Shown piece after piece: positions 24,679 through 30,131 of a stretch of DNA of 30,131 bases. Both the position numbers and the translations under genes were made by a program. The notes beneath the pieces were generated by a model. It saw only the letters and a list, made by a program, of their open reading frames with translations, ran no database searches and had not been told where the DNA came from. Within the stretch, counting starts at the first letter, position 1; every line of letters starts with the position of its first letter. This DNA comes from a virus: the IMG/VR virus record IMGVR_UViG_3300042867_000091, positions 1-30,131 of that record; one strand, 5' to 3'.

Positions 24679-25271
24679 GTATATATATGTGCCGTAAGGC
24701 GTCTTTTTAATATGTCCTTGAACTTTTTTTGATCAAGGTCTTGAAACAAGAAGGGCTTATACTTCTTGGCTTTGAAGCTAATCTTAGACCAGATATAATC
24801 ATCTGGCATCTTAGCATCAAATTTGGTAGAGAACTGGATAAAATGGTCGAGTATCACGAATGATTGAATCGTCATTTGACCATTCATAAGCAGTGTGACT
24901 ATCAATGGATATTCGTTGTCCTTCATCTTGAAGTAATCACGAATATCTTCCATTTTATCCAGATCGTTTGCGAACGTGTAGGACATGGACTGGATTGTCC
25001 TCACATACTGCATGAACGTGTCCGCAGCTTCATCATCTAGGAACTCACCAATCCATGTCCTATCTTGTAGGAAGTTTGCAAGCATGAATGTTTTTGGATC
25101 TTCATGTCTTCTTGCAAACTTCTCAAATTGAAATCTATCTCTTCTAGCGAGAAATGATTCCTTACTCACATGCACCTTGCCATTATACTTAAAGAAGTCA
25201 TAAGAAGGCTTCGTGAAGTGGTTCTTAAGGGCAAGGTACGTGCAGTATGTTTCGTACCCTGTTAACTTCAA
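24675..25271 (-). CDS. 59: Helicase loader gp59
   Basis: 198 residues against 217 in T4. The N-terminus GYETYCTYLALKNHFTKPSY, then DFFKYNGKVHVSKESFLARR and DRFQFEKFARR, parallels T4 gp59 (Tyr-Leu...Lys-Tyr-Asn...Arg-Arg-Asp-Lys/Arg-Phe). FMLANFLQDRTWIGEFLDD and the C-terminal SYTFANDLDKMED block also fit. The start is TTG (25269-25271) overlapping the upstream stop as TTGA; no ATG exists before residue 63, and homology covers residue 5 onward. Known role: loads gp41 helicase onto gp32-coated forks. It precedes gp32 as in T4. Confidence 0.9.
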   Translation of the reverse strand: MKLTGYETYCTYLALKNHFTKPSYDFFKYNGKVHVSKESFLARRDRFQFEKFARRHEDPKTFMLANFLQDRTWIGEFLDDEAADTFMQYVRTIQSMSYTFANDLDKMEDIRDYFKMKDNEYPLIVTLLMNGQMTIQSFVILDHFIQFSTKFDAKMPDDYIWSKISFKAKKYKPFLFQDLDQKKFKDILKRRLTAHIYT

Positions 25272-26023
25272 AACGGACTCACATCATCCAGATCGTCATG
25301 CAATGGTGCAGACCGCATAGGGTTGACACGTGCCATACCATTCTTGTACGGGTTTAAACTGTTTAGATACGTAGGATATATCCGCTGCTGGTTATAATGA
25401 GGAGTTGAAATAGTTTCTGGAAAAGTAAAACCACGAGACTTAAACTTCTCTACACGCCACTCAGCAATACGGCTCTTCTGATTAGGAATAAGATGCTTCT
25501 TCACAATAGCATCGAAGGTCTTGCGCGTGAGATGAATCTTGTCCGCATAGTAGGATACCATGCAGTGAGTAAAATCAAAATGCTGAATCAACTCTTCGCG
25601 AGTCTTATAATTTGTGTATATGACTTGATTCTGATTCTTGTCTTGCCACACACCGATAATCTTGTCGTTGTCGCGCTTGTAGTCTTCCGTAACGTCAATA
25701 AGTCCAACCAACATATACTCAAGAACATTCTTCACTTTAACCTGTTCTTGAGTATCACCGATCACAAAGATATCATAGTCTTTCGGATGCTCACCATGAT
25801 ACCATGAAGTGAAGCAGCCGCCGGCAATTACAACATTGTTCTTGAAGATATCGTTTAGACGAAGACTCTCGAAATGAATTCGAGCCTTATTCTTCATATC
25901 AAGAATCTTCTGTGTTTCGTAGTGATCAAATGTATTTGTCTGTGTGTCTGTCATATCTCTCTCATAATAACGAAGTGCATCAATCGTTTTCCACCATTCA
26001 GGTGGGCCTTTAAGTCCAATCAT
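25268..26023 (-). CDS. Nucleotidyltransferase-fold protein, function unknown
   Basis: 251 residues. Residues 64-87 (VVIAGGCFTSWYHGEHPKDY followed by DIFVIG) show the minimal nucleotidyltransferase signature: Gly-Gly (68-69) and an Asp-x-Asp pair (Asp82, Asp84). A third carboxylate is not certain. The C-terminal half has a conserved-looking FDFTHCMVSYYADKIHLTRK stretch. Similar proteins occur in large phages, but the substrate is unknown. It is inserted between gp33 and gp59, which are neighbours in T4, with four-base overlaps on both sides, so it is translated with the replication/late-transcription genes. It could modify nucleic acid or a small molecule; antitoxin-like or tRNA-directed roles cannot be excluded. 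Confidence 0.72.
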   Translation of the reverse strand: MIGLKGPPEWWKTIDALRYYERDMTDTQTNTFDHYETQKILDMKNKARIHFESLRLNDIFKNNVVIAGGCFTSWYHGEHPKDYDIFVIGDTQEQVKVKNVLEYMLVGLIDVTEDYKRDNDKIIGVWQDKNQNQVIYTNYKTREELIQHFDFTHCMVSYYADKIHLTRKTFDAIVKKHLIPNQKSRIAEWRVEKFKSRGFTFPETISTPHYNQQRIYPTYLNSLNPYKNGMARVNPMRSAPLHDDLDDVSPF

Positions 26024-26250
26024 ATAGGAAGTTTGGCTGTATTTGATTTAGGTAAGAAGTGTAGTTCTTCCGCTTCAACTTGAATCTTTGCCTTCAATGC
26101 TCCTGAAATAAGCTTTGCAGATAGTTCCACTTCTAGTCCAATTTGACTACAATGTTCAATTACTGCATCCATGTAAGTCATATTCTTTTTCTTTGCAAGT
26201 TTCTCAACACCGAGAGAAAACGTAAGAACTTCATCTTTTGATGGTGGCAT
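26020..26250 (-). CDS. 33: Late-transcription coactivator gp33
   Basis: 76 residues; T4 gp33 has 112, while forms in cyanophage-like relatives are shorter. The sequence FSLGVEKLAKKKNMTYMDAV, then IEHCSQIGLEVE and ALKAKIQVEAEELHFLPKSN, fits those gp33 proteins, which begin with a helix and end with a Leu/Pro-rich tail. Known role: bridges RNA polymerase and the sliding clamp so that gp55-type late promoters fire. The T4 order 33-59-32 is kept apart from one inserted gene. The ATG (26248-26250) directly follows the HtrA-like stop. Late-promoter-like TAAATA sites elsewhere in the window fit its presence. No gp55 gene is in the window. Confidence 0.82.
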   Translation of the reverse strand: MPPSKDEVLTFSLGVEKLAKKKNMTYMDAVIEHCSQIGLEVELSAKLISGALKAKIQVEAEELHFLPKSNTAKLPI

Positions 26251-27291
26251 TTACTTGCTCTTGTCCGGTTCATATTCTTTTGATAGTTTGTAGTTTGTAA
26301 TCACATCAATCATTTGCTTTTCACCATTTCTTTCAATTAGAACTTTGATCTTTTCGTCAGCACCACTTATTGTGGCCATTTCGGAAACCAAACTATTAAC
26401 ATCGGTAATTTTCAAACCAGTTGGATGATTGTTTGGTGTATAAATTTCCAGTATCTTATCACCAACTTTGATTCCTGCCTTATCAGCAGCACCATTCTCA
26501 TCAATTGAATTTACTATAGCATAGTTCCCATCATCTGTCAACCCAATACTTACATTCATTGCTCTCCATCTAACTTCACCGAATAATTGGAAATCACCAA
26601 GGACTTTCTTGAGCAGAACAGAAGGAATACAGAAACCATATGATCCACCTTTTCCTTCAAACATCAATTCGCTAACACAGATAACTTCCCCTTGTTCATT
26701 GAAGACAGGACCTCCTGAGTTGCCTTGAAAAATTTTAGCATCAACTTGATCTACATACTTTGGATTTGATCCTACGCGACGATTTTTGGAAGACATAATA
26801 CCTTCGGAAACTGTCCATGTGAGTCCCCACGGATGACCAATAATAACTACCTTGCTGCCTTCTTCCATCTCACGACTATCACCAATCGGAAGAATAACTG
26901 CTCCCTCATGTTTCTTAAACTCATCCCACTTCTTTAACTTAAGAATTGCTATATCAACAATAGCATCGGTACTAATAACCTCAGCCTCATAACGAGTTTG
27001 GTCATTGGCTGACACAACAGTTAGTTTGCCATTGCCTTCAATAACATGATCATTCGTAACGATTAAGTTCTCGCCTATAATGAATCCAGTACCGATGCCC
27101 CCGTTTGTGGTATCAAGCTTATTTTCTATGAGTACTGTGCCTTTTTTAACTGTACGGACTACTTGTTCAGTGCTTTTTATAGAACCAAATGCCCCTGTAT
27201 ATAAGACAACAGTTGCAGTGAGGAAAGATATTATAATAATATACAGTATTATACATATATGATGTCTTATGGGAAAATCTTCTGTCTTCAT
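26251..27291 (-). CDS. Membrane-anchored HtrA/DegP-like serine protease with PDZ domain
   Basis: 346 residues. A transmembrane helix (about residues 12-33, HICIILYIIIISFLTATVVL) should anchor it with the protease in the periplasm. The trypsin-like domain has a complete triad: His82 in LIVTNDHVIEG, Asp113 in AIVDIAILKL, Ser192 in FQGNSGGPVFN. Residues about 235-335 form a PDZ-like domain (YAIVNSIDENGAADKAGIKV followed by GDKILEI). This is the DegS/DegP layout with one PDZ. The start overlaps the upstream membrane gene by ATGA and the stop abuts gp33, so it is coupled to the channel genes. Possible roles: processing envelope or channel proteins, or acting on host surface proteins; none is shown by sequence. 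Such a protease is not part of the T4 core set. Confidence 0.9.
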   Translation of the reverse strand: MKTEDFPIRHHICIILYIIIISFLTATVVLYTGAFGSIKSTEQVVRTVKKGTVLIENKLDTTNGGIGTGFIIGENLIVTNDHVIEGNGKLTVVSANDQTRYEAEVISTDAIVDIAILKLKKWDEFKKHEGAVILPIGDSREMEEGSKVVIIGHPWGLTWTVSEGIMSSKNRRVGSNPKYVDQVDAKIFQGNSGGPVFNEQGEVICVSELMFEGKGGSYGFCIPSVLLKKVLGDFQLFGEVRWRAMNVSIGLTDDGNYAIVNSIDENGAADKAGIKVGDKILEIYTPNNHPTGLKITDVNSLVSEMATISGADEKIKVLIERNGEKQMIDVITNYKLSKEYEPDKSK

Positions 27292-27881
27292 GGCTGTTTT
27301 CCTTTCGGAGGTGGTGCCCCCTGTTCTACAATTTCCAGATCACCAGGTGTCTTTGGTTTGTAGGTGTCTTTTTGATTAGATAATAGTTTATTCATTATGT
27401 TATTCATGAGAACACCAATCTCACTCAAATCATCCATGCCTTGTTGACCTTCACCGCTGCCTTCTTTAGGCGGTATACCATTTATACGTACTTCTTTACC
27501 TTCAGCCATAGCCTGTTTTGCTTTTTCAAACTGGGCGGCACGGTTGTTCGAATACTCCACATAGAATGTCTTTGGTGCTATACGTGGATATAAGTATTTA
27601 TACGATTCAGGTTTTTCAGTCAAAAATATTGATATGTAAATGCCACCTTTGTCTGTAGATGAAGGATTAACAATCACAATTGAAGCAAGAGTGCCTTTGA
27701 CTTCATTTGGCTCTTCTGCGGGCCATCCTTTTACACCATCAAGTGCGAAATATACACAATTAGCAAGAACGACAAACAACGCAATAGAAGCAAACTTCAC
27801 AAGAGAGTTATTCCAATACAAGGATATTGCCATCACAGCAACAGCAAATAGCGCGAATACTAATAGAAATGTCTGTGTCAT
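27288..27881 (-). CDS. Small bitopic/polytopic membrane protein of unknown function
   Basis: 197 residues. Two hydrophobic helices at about residues 3-22 (TFLLVFALFAVAVMAISLYW) and 28-47 (VKFASIALFVVLANCVYFAL) are followed by DGVKGWPAEEP and a soluble domain of about 120 residues (SYKYLYPRIAPKTFYVEYSN). A Gly/Glu/Pro-rich tail ends QGAPPPKGKQP. Proteins with a similar two-helix plus GWPA motif occur in distant T4 relatives as far as I recall, without known function. Four-base overlaps on both sides place it firmly between the ExbD/MotB-like and protease genes, so it may belong to the same envelope complex. Confidence 0.75.
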   Translation of the reverse strand: MTQTFLLVFALFAVAVMAISLYWNNSLVKFASIALFVVLANCVYFALDGVKGWPAEEPNEVKGTLASIVIVNPSSTDKGGIYISIFLTEKPESYKYLYPRIAPKTFYVEYSNNRAAQFEKAKQAMAEGKEVRINGIPPKEGSGEGQQGMDDLSEIGVLMNNIMNKLLSNQKDTYKPKTPGDLEIVEQGAPPPKGKQP

Positions 27882-28522
27882 TGTAATCCTCTCTCGCCTC
27901 TAACAGAAACGAAATCGCTCATAGTGCGAATGATATTCTTTTGATCATCCATAACGAAGCGTATCGCAGTCTTTTCCTGCCACACAAAATTCATCTTCAT
28001 GTGAATTGTCTTCTCGACCACAAGATTTGGATTGATCCTGATCACTTCAACAACTAAAGGAACTTCAATTGGTTCATCAACAGGTAGCCCCAAGTTGCTT
28101 TGAGAATTCAAGCATGAGTATAGATGTAAGTTCACAACATATTCACCAGGGAATGTACCGCGCAGTGTTATGTACTCTTTGTTATCTGGATCAATAACAA
28201 CTTCTTCTCCATTGATATCGTATACGCTTCTACGCTTACCCATATCATCACGCTCGAAATACATTAGACCAGATTCTGGTATTTTGTACGATACGATATT
28301 GTTTAGTGGATCACGCACCCACAGATCAACGTCACAGTCAACAGCCTCAGGCCATTCCAATGTGATTATGTAGTCGGCATTTTTCTTAATGCCTTCGTTG
28401 TTCTTTGTGATTGGTGCTATGAGAAGAGTTGTGAGTATGAACAGGACAACTGTGCCTGTCAATAAATTGATCAGTAGGTCAATATATGCGGTACGAAAGT
28501 CAAACTTCTTATGGTTTGTCAT
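27878..28522 (-). CDS. MotB/ExbD-like channel partner with extracytoplasmic beta domain
   Basis: 214 residues. A single helix near the N-terminus (YIDLLINLLTGTVVLFILTT, residues 13-32) has Asp15 at its start, where MotB, TolR and ExbD carry their essential proton-accepting Asp (compare the YxDxxxxxxxF pattern). The short basic N-terminus (MTNHKKFDFR) predicts the soluble part outside the cytoplasm. That part (residues about 45-205) is not an OmpA/peptidoglycan-binding domain; it has EWPEAVDCDVDLWVRDPLNN, a DVDLWV-x-DP pattern like DUF2135-type beta domains. The start overlaps the MotA/TolQ-like gene by 14 bases, as expected for subunits of one complex. The beta-domain assignment is tentative. 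Confidence 0.8.
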   Translation of the reverse strand: MTNHKKFDFRTAYIDLLINLLTGTVVLFILTTLLIAPITKNNEGIKKNADYIITLEWPEAVDCDVDLWVRDPLNNIVSYKIPESGLMYFERDDMGKRRSVYDINGEEVVIDPDNKEYITLRGTFPGEYVVNLHLYSCLNSQSNLGLPVDEPIEVPLVVEVIRINPNLVVEKTIHMKMNFVWQEKTAIRFVMDDQKNIIRTMSDFVSVRGERGLQ

Positions 28523-28973
28523 CGTAGATCACCACATACAATAATGTCTTGGTGATCAGGCTTGATAGAATACCGACAGCATTAGTATATAACGCGATTC
28601 CCAATCCAACAGACATGTTAGCAAGCAATTTGGCCAGACTTGTCGCGTCGGTAACTGACGCCGATGTGATGCCTGACGATAAGAGGTAAATGAAGCCAAT
28701 AACGGTACCTAACATACCGAGCGCCAACATCTGTTCGGAACCAAACCAAACAGCATCGATCAACTTTTTATTATCTCTTGTCTTGTTTGTGTATGCGATA
28801 AATCCAATCGCAGCAAGGGCTGTAATATACAACACCCCAAGCAAAGATGTGATCAGTGTCACATCGTCGTGCCAAATCTTTTCGGTGATGCCAGCATATG
28901 TTGCCCAGTAAAAGGCAGTGGCGGAAGCAAGGACAGATACCCACCAAATGTATAAGGGTCTAACTAATTTCAT
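28509..28973 (-). CDS. MotA/TolQ/ExbB-type proton-channel protein
   Basis: 154 residues with four likely helices (about 7-25, 38-60, 81-100, 118-148). The last two carry the family signature: LGMLGTVIGFIYLLSS, then LAKLLANMSVGLGIALYTNA followed by VGIL, matching the Gly-x-Leu-Gly-Thr-Val and (M/L)-x-x-Gly-(L/I)-x-x-A-L-x-T motifs of ExbB/TolQ/MotA. Asn131 takes the place of a second Thr often seen. The protein lacks the long cytoplasmic arm of MotA and is nearer a minimal TolQ/ExbB. The start ATG (28971-28973) has AGAAGGA upstream and a TCTAAATA site before that. It leads the envelope module and is probably paired with the next gene. Confidence 0.85.
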   Translation of the reverse strand: MKLVRPLYIWWVSVLASATAFYWATYAGITEKIWHDDVTLITSLLGVLYITALAAIGFIAYTNKTRDNKKLIDAVWFGSEQMLALGMLGTVIGFIYLLSSGITSASVTDATSLAKLLANMSVGLGIALYTNAVGILSSLITKTLLYVVIYDDKP

Positions 28974-28997
28974 ACGAATATCCTTCTAATGATTTAA

Positions 28998-29005
28998 TAT
29001 TTAGA
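28998..29005 (-). promoter_or_regulatory. Late-promoter-like site TCTAAATA before the channel operon
   Basis: Minus-strand TCTAAATA lies 24 bases before the ATG of the channel gene, with AGAAGGA in the expected leader and no -35 element. The same octamer precedes gp8. If active it would express channel, protease, gp33, nucleotidyltransferase and gp59 late. Confidence 0.45.
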
Positions 29006-29024
29006 CATTTGGTGGGCGTTAGGG

Positions 29025-29276
29025 TTAATCGCTCTTTGAAACGAACTCGTTTAGCTTCTTTGCTAATTCAATTACCTGACTTTCATCGAAGACTGGCACA
29101 GAGGGGAATAGAGGAAATTCCGCATCCCTGCCCTTGTCACGTAACATGCGAGCCTTTTCGCACTGTATTTGCCAGTCATTCTCAATGCGGATACGCTCAT
29201 TCATATTCTTTTCGGAAAGAATAGACTGTGCCATAGCCAGAAGATCAAAACGCAGTTCGTAGGGTGTCTTTGTCAT
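29025..29276 (-). CDS. Small conserved phage protein, unknown function
   Basis: 83 residues, starting MTKTPYELRFDLLAMAQSIL with AAAGGAAA upstream of ATG 29274-29276. It is largely helical and charged (RIRIENDWQIQCEKARMLRD), then a proline-rich turn (FPLFPSVPVFDE) and a final helix. I recall similar short MTK-PYELR proteins in cyanophage-like T4 relatives, without known function. It sits 17 bases after the DUF992 gene and 51 bases before the channel gene. No membrane segment or catalytic motif is visible. Confidence 0.7.
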   Translation of the reverse strand: MTKTPYELRFDLLAMAQSILSEKNMNERIRIENDWQIQCEKARMLRDKGRDAEFPLFPSVPVFDESQVIELAKKLNEFVSKSD

Positions 29277-29293
29277 GTGTGTGTTTCCTTTGT

Positions 29294-29749
29294 TTATTGC
29301 AGAGTTAATGCGGCAACGGCAGCAGCGACATTAAGTCCTGTCTGACCCTGCACACTGAGAGGCTGAAGTGTAATGTTGTTATTCAGCCCACCTACGAGAG
29401 CGTTAGCTCCCAATCCAGCAACTACGGTAGCTTCGGCATTAACGCCAATGTAAGTACCAGAAAGATCGGCACCAGAACCGGTTGGCGACATTACGATCCA
29501 TGCGATGACCTTATTGTCGGTATATCCAATGTCAACACCAATCTTGGTGATGTTGCCCTTATACTGAGTCTTCTTTCCATTAGAAGCAGTAAATACGCAA
29601 TCAACCTTCTTGCTTGAGCCAATAACCCAACCCCAGCCAGAATGTACCTTGCATGAAAGAACACCAGTCTTAAGTTCAGCAGCATTAGCAGATGAGGTTG
29701 CAGCGAATAGACCCAGTGAAATTAGGGCCGCAGTGAAAAACTTCTTCAT
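29294..29749 (-). CDS. Secreted DUF992 family protein
   Basis: 151 residues. A signal peptide (MKKFFTAALISLGLFAATSS, then ANAAEL; cleavage after residue 23 or 24) is followed by a complete DUF992 pattern: TGVLSCKVHSGWGWVIGSSK, VDCVF, YKGNITKIGVDIGYTDNKVI, then LSGTYIGVNAEATVVAGLGA and NITLQPLSVQGQTGLNVAAA. Cys33 and Cys51 may form a disulphide. DUF992 proteins are small periplasmic or outer-surface proteins known mainly from Rhizobiales chromosomes; function is unknown. A phage copy suggests acquisition from such a host. It follows the tmRNA, with GGAG before ATG 29747-29749. It may act in the envelope with the channel/protease genes, an inference from proximity. Confidence 0.87.
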   Translation of the reverse strand: MKKFFTAALISLGLFAATSSANAAELKTGVLSCKVHSGWGWVIGSSKKVDCVFTASNGKKTQYKGNITKIGVDIGYTDNKVIAWIVMSPTGSGADLSGTYIGVNAEATVVAGLGANALVGGLNNNITLQPLSVQGQTGLNVAAAVAALTLQ

Positions 29750-29796
29750 TATTATATTCTCCGTTATGTTAAATGGTGGAGGGATTCTGTTTCCAA

Positions 29797-29823
29797 GCTC
29801 CCTCCGGGCTCATGTTAGGCTGC
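29797..29823 (-). repeat. tmRNA segment matched downstream of gp32
   Basis: GCAGCCTAACATGA plus AGGGAGC with a six-base gap on the minus strand, the same layout as at 23649-23675. Here it covers the last two tag codons, the stop, and the start of the following stem. Confidence 0.6.
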
Positions 29824-29856
29824 GAGAGCCATACGAGGTGCAAAGTTATCGTTTGC
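29815..29856 (-). other. tmRNA tag reading frame: ANDNFAPRMALAA
   Basis: The resume codon GCA (29854-29856) begins 13 codons and TAA. The peptide ANDNFAPRMALAA starts with ANDN and ends ALAA, as alphaproteobacterial tags do; LAA is the known ClpXP recognition end. Confidence 0.92.
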
Positions 29857-29938
29857 AACTATTGTTTTGCGCTTGAAGTAGTCGCCTACTATTATCTCCA
29901 GTTACCTATTTCACTCTTGTCGATCCTGTTTCGCCCCC

Positions 29939-30027
29939 ATCAGAGATACACCATACTGGTGGTATTAGTATGATTTATTCCCACATTCACAGCCTTACAA
30001 GTCATACAGTAGGTCGTGGTGTATCTT
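29939..30027 (-). other. Intervening segment of the permuted tmRNA with a 10-bp closing stem
   Basis: The 89 bases between the acceptor CCA (ending 30028) and the coding-piece 5' G (29938) contain a perfect inverted repeat, AGATACACCA (30017-30026) and TGGTGTATCT (29944-29953). This stacks next to the acceptor stem in the precursor. In known permuted tmRNAs this segment is removed, giving two RNA pieces. Confidence 0.85.
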
Positions 30028-30131
30028 TGGTGGAGGCGCGGGGTACTGCCCCCCGGTCCAAGTAGTCTTTCAGTTTCCTTCATCGATAATATTTGCGAAT
30101 GAATAGTGGTCCAAAGCGATAGCATATGTAA

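Larger units (their letters stand above)
29778..30112 (-). ncRNA. ssrA: Permuted (two-piece) tmRNA gene
   Basis: On the minus strand the order is acceptor piece (about 30112 to 30028, ending CGCCTCCACCA), intervening segment, then coding piece (from 29938, GGGGGCGAAACAGGATCGAC). The two ends pair over seven base pairs including G3-U70, the alanine identity pair. The T-arm is CGGGG/CCCCG with a seven-base loop (30039-30055). P2 pairs 29906-29916 with 30097-30106 (ten pairs, one bulge). A pseudoknot AGTAG/CTACT with GCG/CGC precedes the conserved AATAGTTGCAAACGA around the resume codon. The tag stop lies in the loop of a P5-like stem (29826-29830 with 29807-29811). A 7-bp stem (29778-29784 with 29799-29805) follows. 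The 5' limit near the window edge and the 3' limit are estimates. Role: trans-translation rescue of stalled ribosomes. Confidence 0.93.

Noticed and set aside
27597-27604. Perfect TATAAATA on the minus strand
   Set aside because: It lies inside the 197-residue gene, encoding Tyr-Lys-Tyr, about 300 bases from the next start, so chance in an AT-rich coding region is more likely.
27878-28973. Zorya-type defence system (ZorA/ZorB)
   Set aside because: The MotA-like protein is short, with no long cytoplasmic tail; the partner lacks an OmpA-like domain; and no ZorC/D/E-type gene is adjacent.
29778-29805. Stem GGAGGGA/TCCCTCC as an intrinsic terminator
   Set aside because: No T-run follows on either strand; it fits better as a helix at the end of the tmRNA coding piece.
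29773-29973. Plus-strand open frames at the right end
   Set aside because: They are antisense to the tmRNA and the DUF992 gene start and have no ribosome-binding sites or protein-family features.
29891-30090. GATAAT/ATTATC pairing between tmRNA coding and acceptor pieces
   Set aside because: It would cross the better P2 helix (29906-29916 with 30097-30106) and is not nested with it.
29940-30125. 61-codon open frame on the minus strand over the acceptor piece
   Set aside because: It spans the tmRNA acceptor piece and intervening segment and has no protein-like pattern; the RNA gene explains the sequence.

Overview
The window is part of the genome of a large T4-superfamily myovirus (contractile tail). 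It is AT-rich and densely packed, and most neighbouring genes overlap by ATGA or lie within a few bases. Two features point to an alphaproteobacterial host, probably of the Rhizobiales: a permuted two-piece tmRNA gene and a secreted DUF992-type protein, a family I know mainly from Rhizobiales. The phage is assigned from protein patterns and T4 gene order, not from any database search.

Left block (1-18556, minus strand, read right to left): a baseplate and tail-fibre operon in nearly T4 order. It runs tube cap gp48-like, gp53, hub gp27-like, gp5 OB-fold part, separate gp5-type needle, gp25, gp6, gp7-position protein, gp8, a 2064-residue DUF4815-type structural protein, a 71-residue coiled-coil protein, and a tail fibre with 11-residue repeats and an S74 chaperone domain that runs off the left edge.

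Middle block (18613-23628, plus strand): head-completion nuclease gp4, a conserved protein of unknown role, a tail-tube-fold protein, gp26 and gp51 joined by a perfect in-phase T TTT TTT slippery site, and a 774-residue hub or tape-measure-position protein carrying a tail lysozyme domain and a possible M15-like peptidase domain. The lysozyme missing from the gp5 homologue is therefore supplied here. A strong bidirectional terminator (23633-23657) separates this block from the next, which runs convergently.

Right block (23683-29749, minus strand): replication and late-transcription genes gp32, gp59, a nucleotidyltransferase-fold protein and gp33 follow the T4 order 33-59-32. Upstream of them, in the same coupled gene string, is an envelope module: a MotA/TolQ/ExbB-type channel protein, a MotB/ExbD-like partner with an unusual extracytoplasmic domain, a small membrane protein, and a membrane-anchored HtrA-like serine protease with a PDZ domain. 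A small conserved gene and the DUF992 gene lie further upstream. The right edge carries the tmRNA, with acceptor piece, intervening segment and coding piece in permuted order.

Regulation visible in the sequence: five TAAATA-containing late-promoter-like sites at gene starts, fitting the presence of gp33; one good sigma70-type promoter before gp32; and an array of five ATACA repeats in the gp32 leader that may be an autoregulatory site. The main candidates for something undescribed are the phage-borne proton-channel/HtrA module, the gp26/gp51 frameshift, and the permuted tmRNA with a partial sequence echo downstream of gp32.
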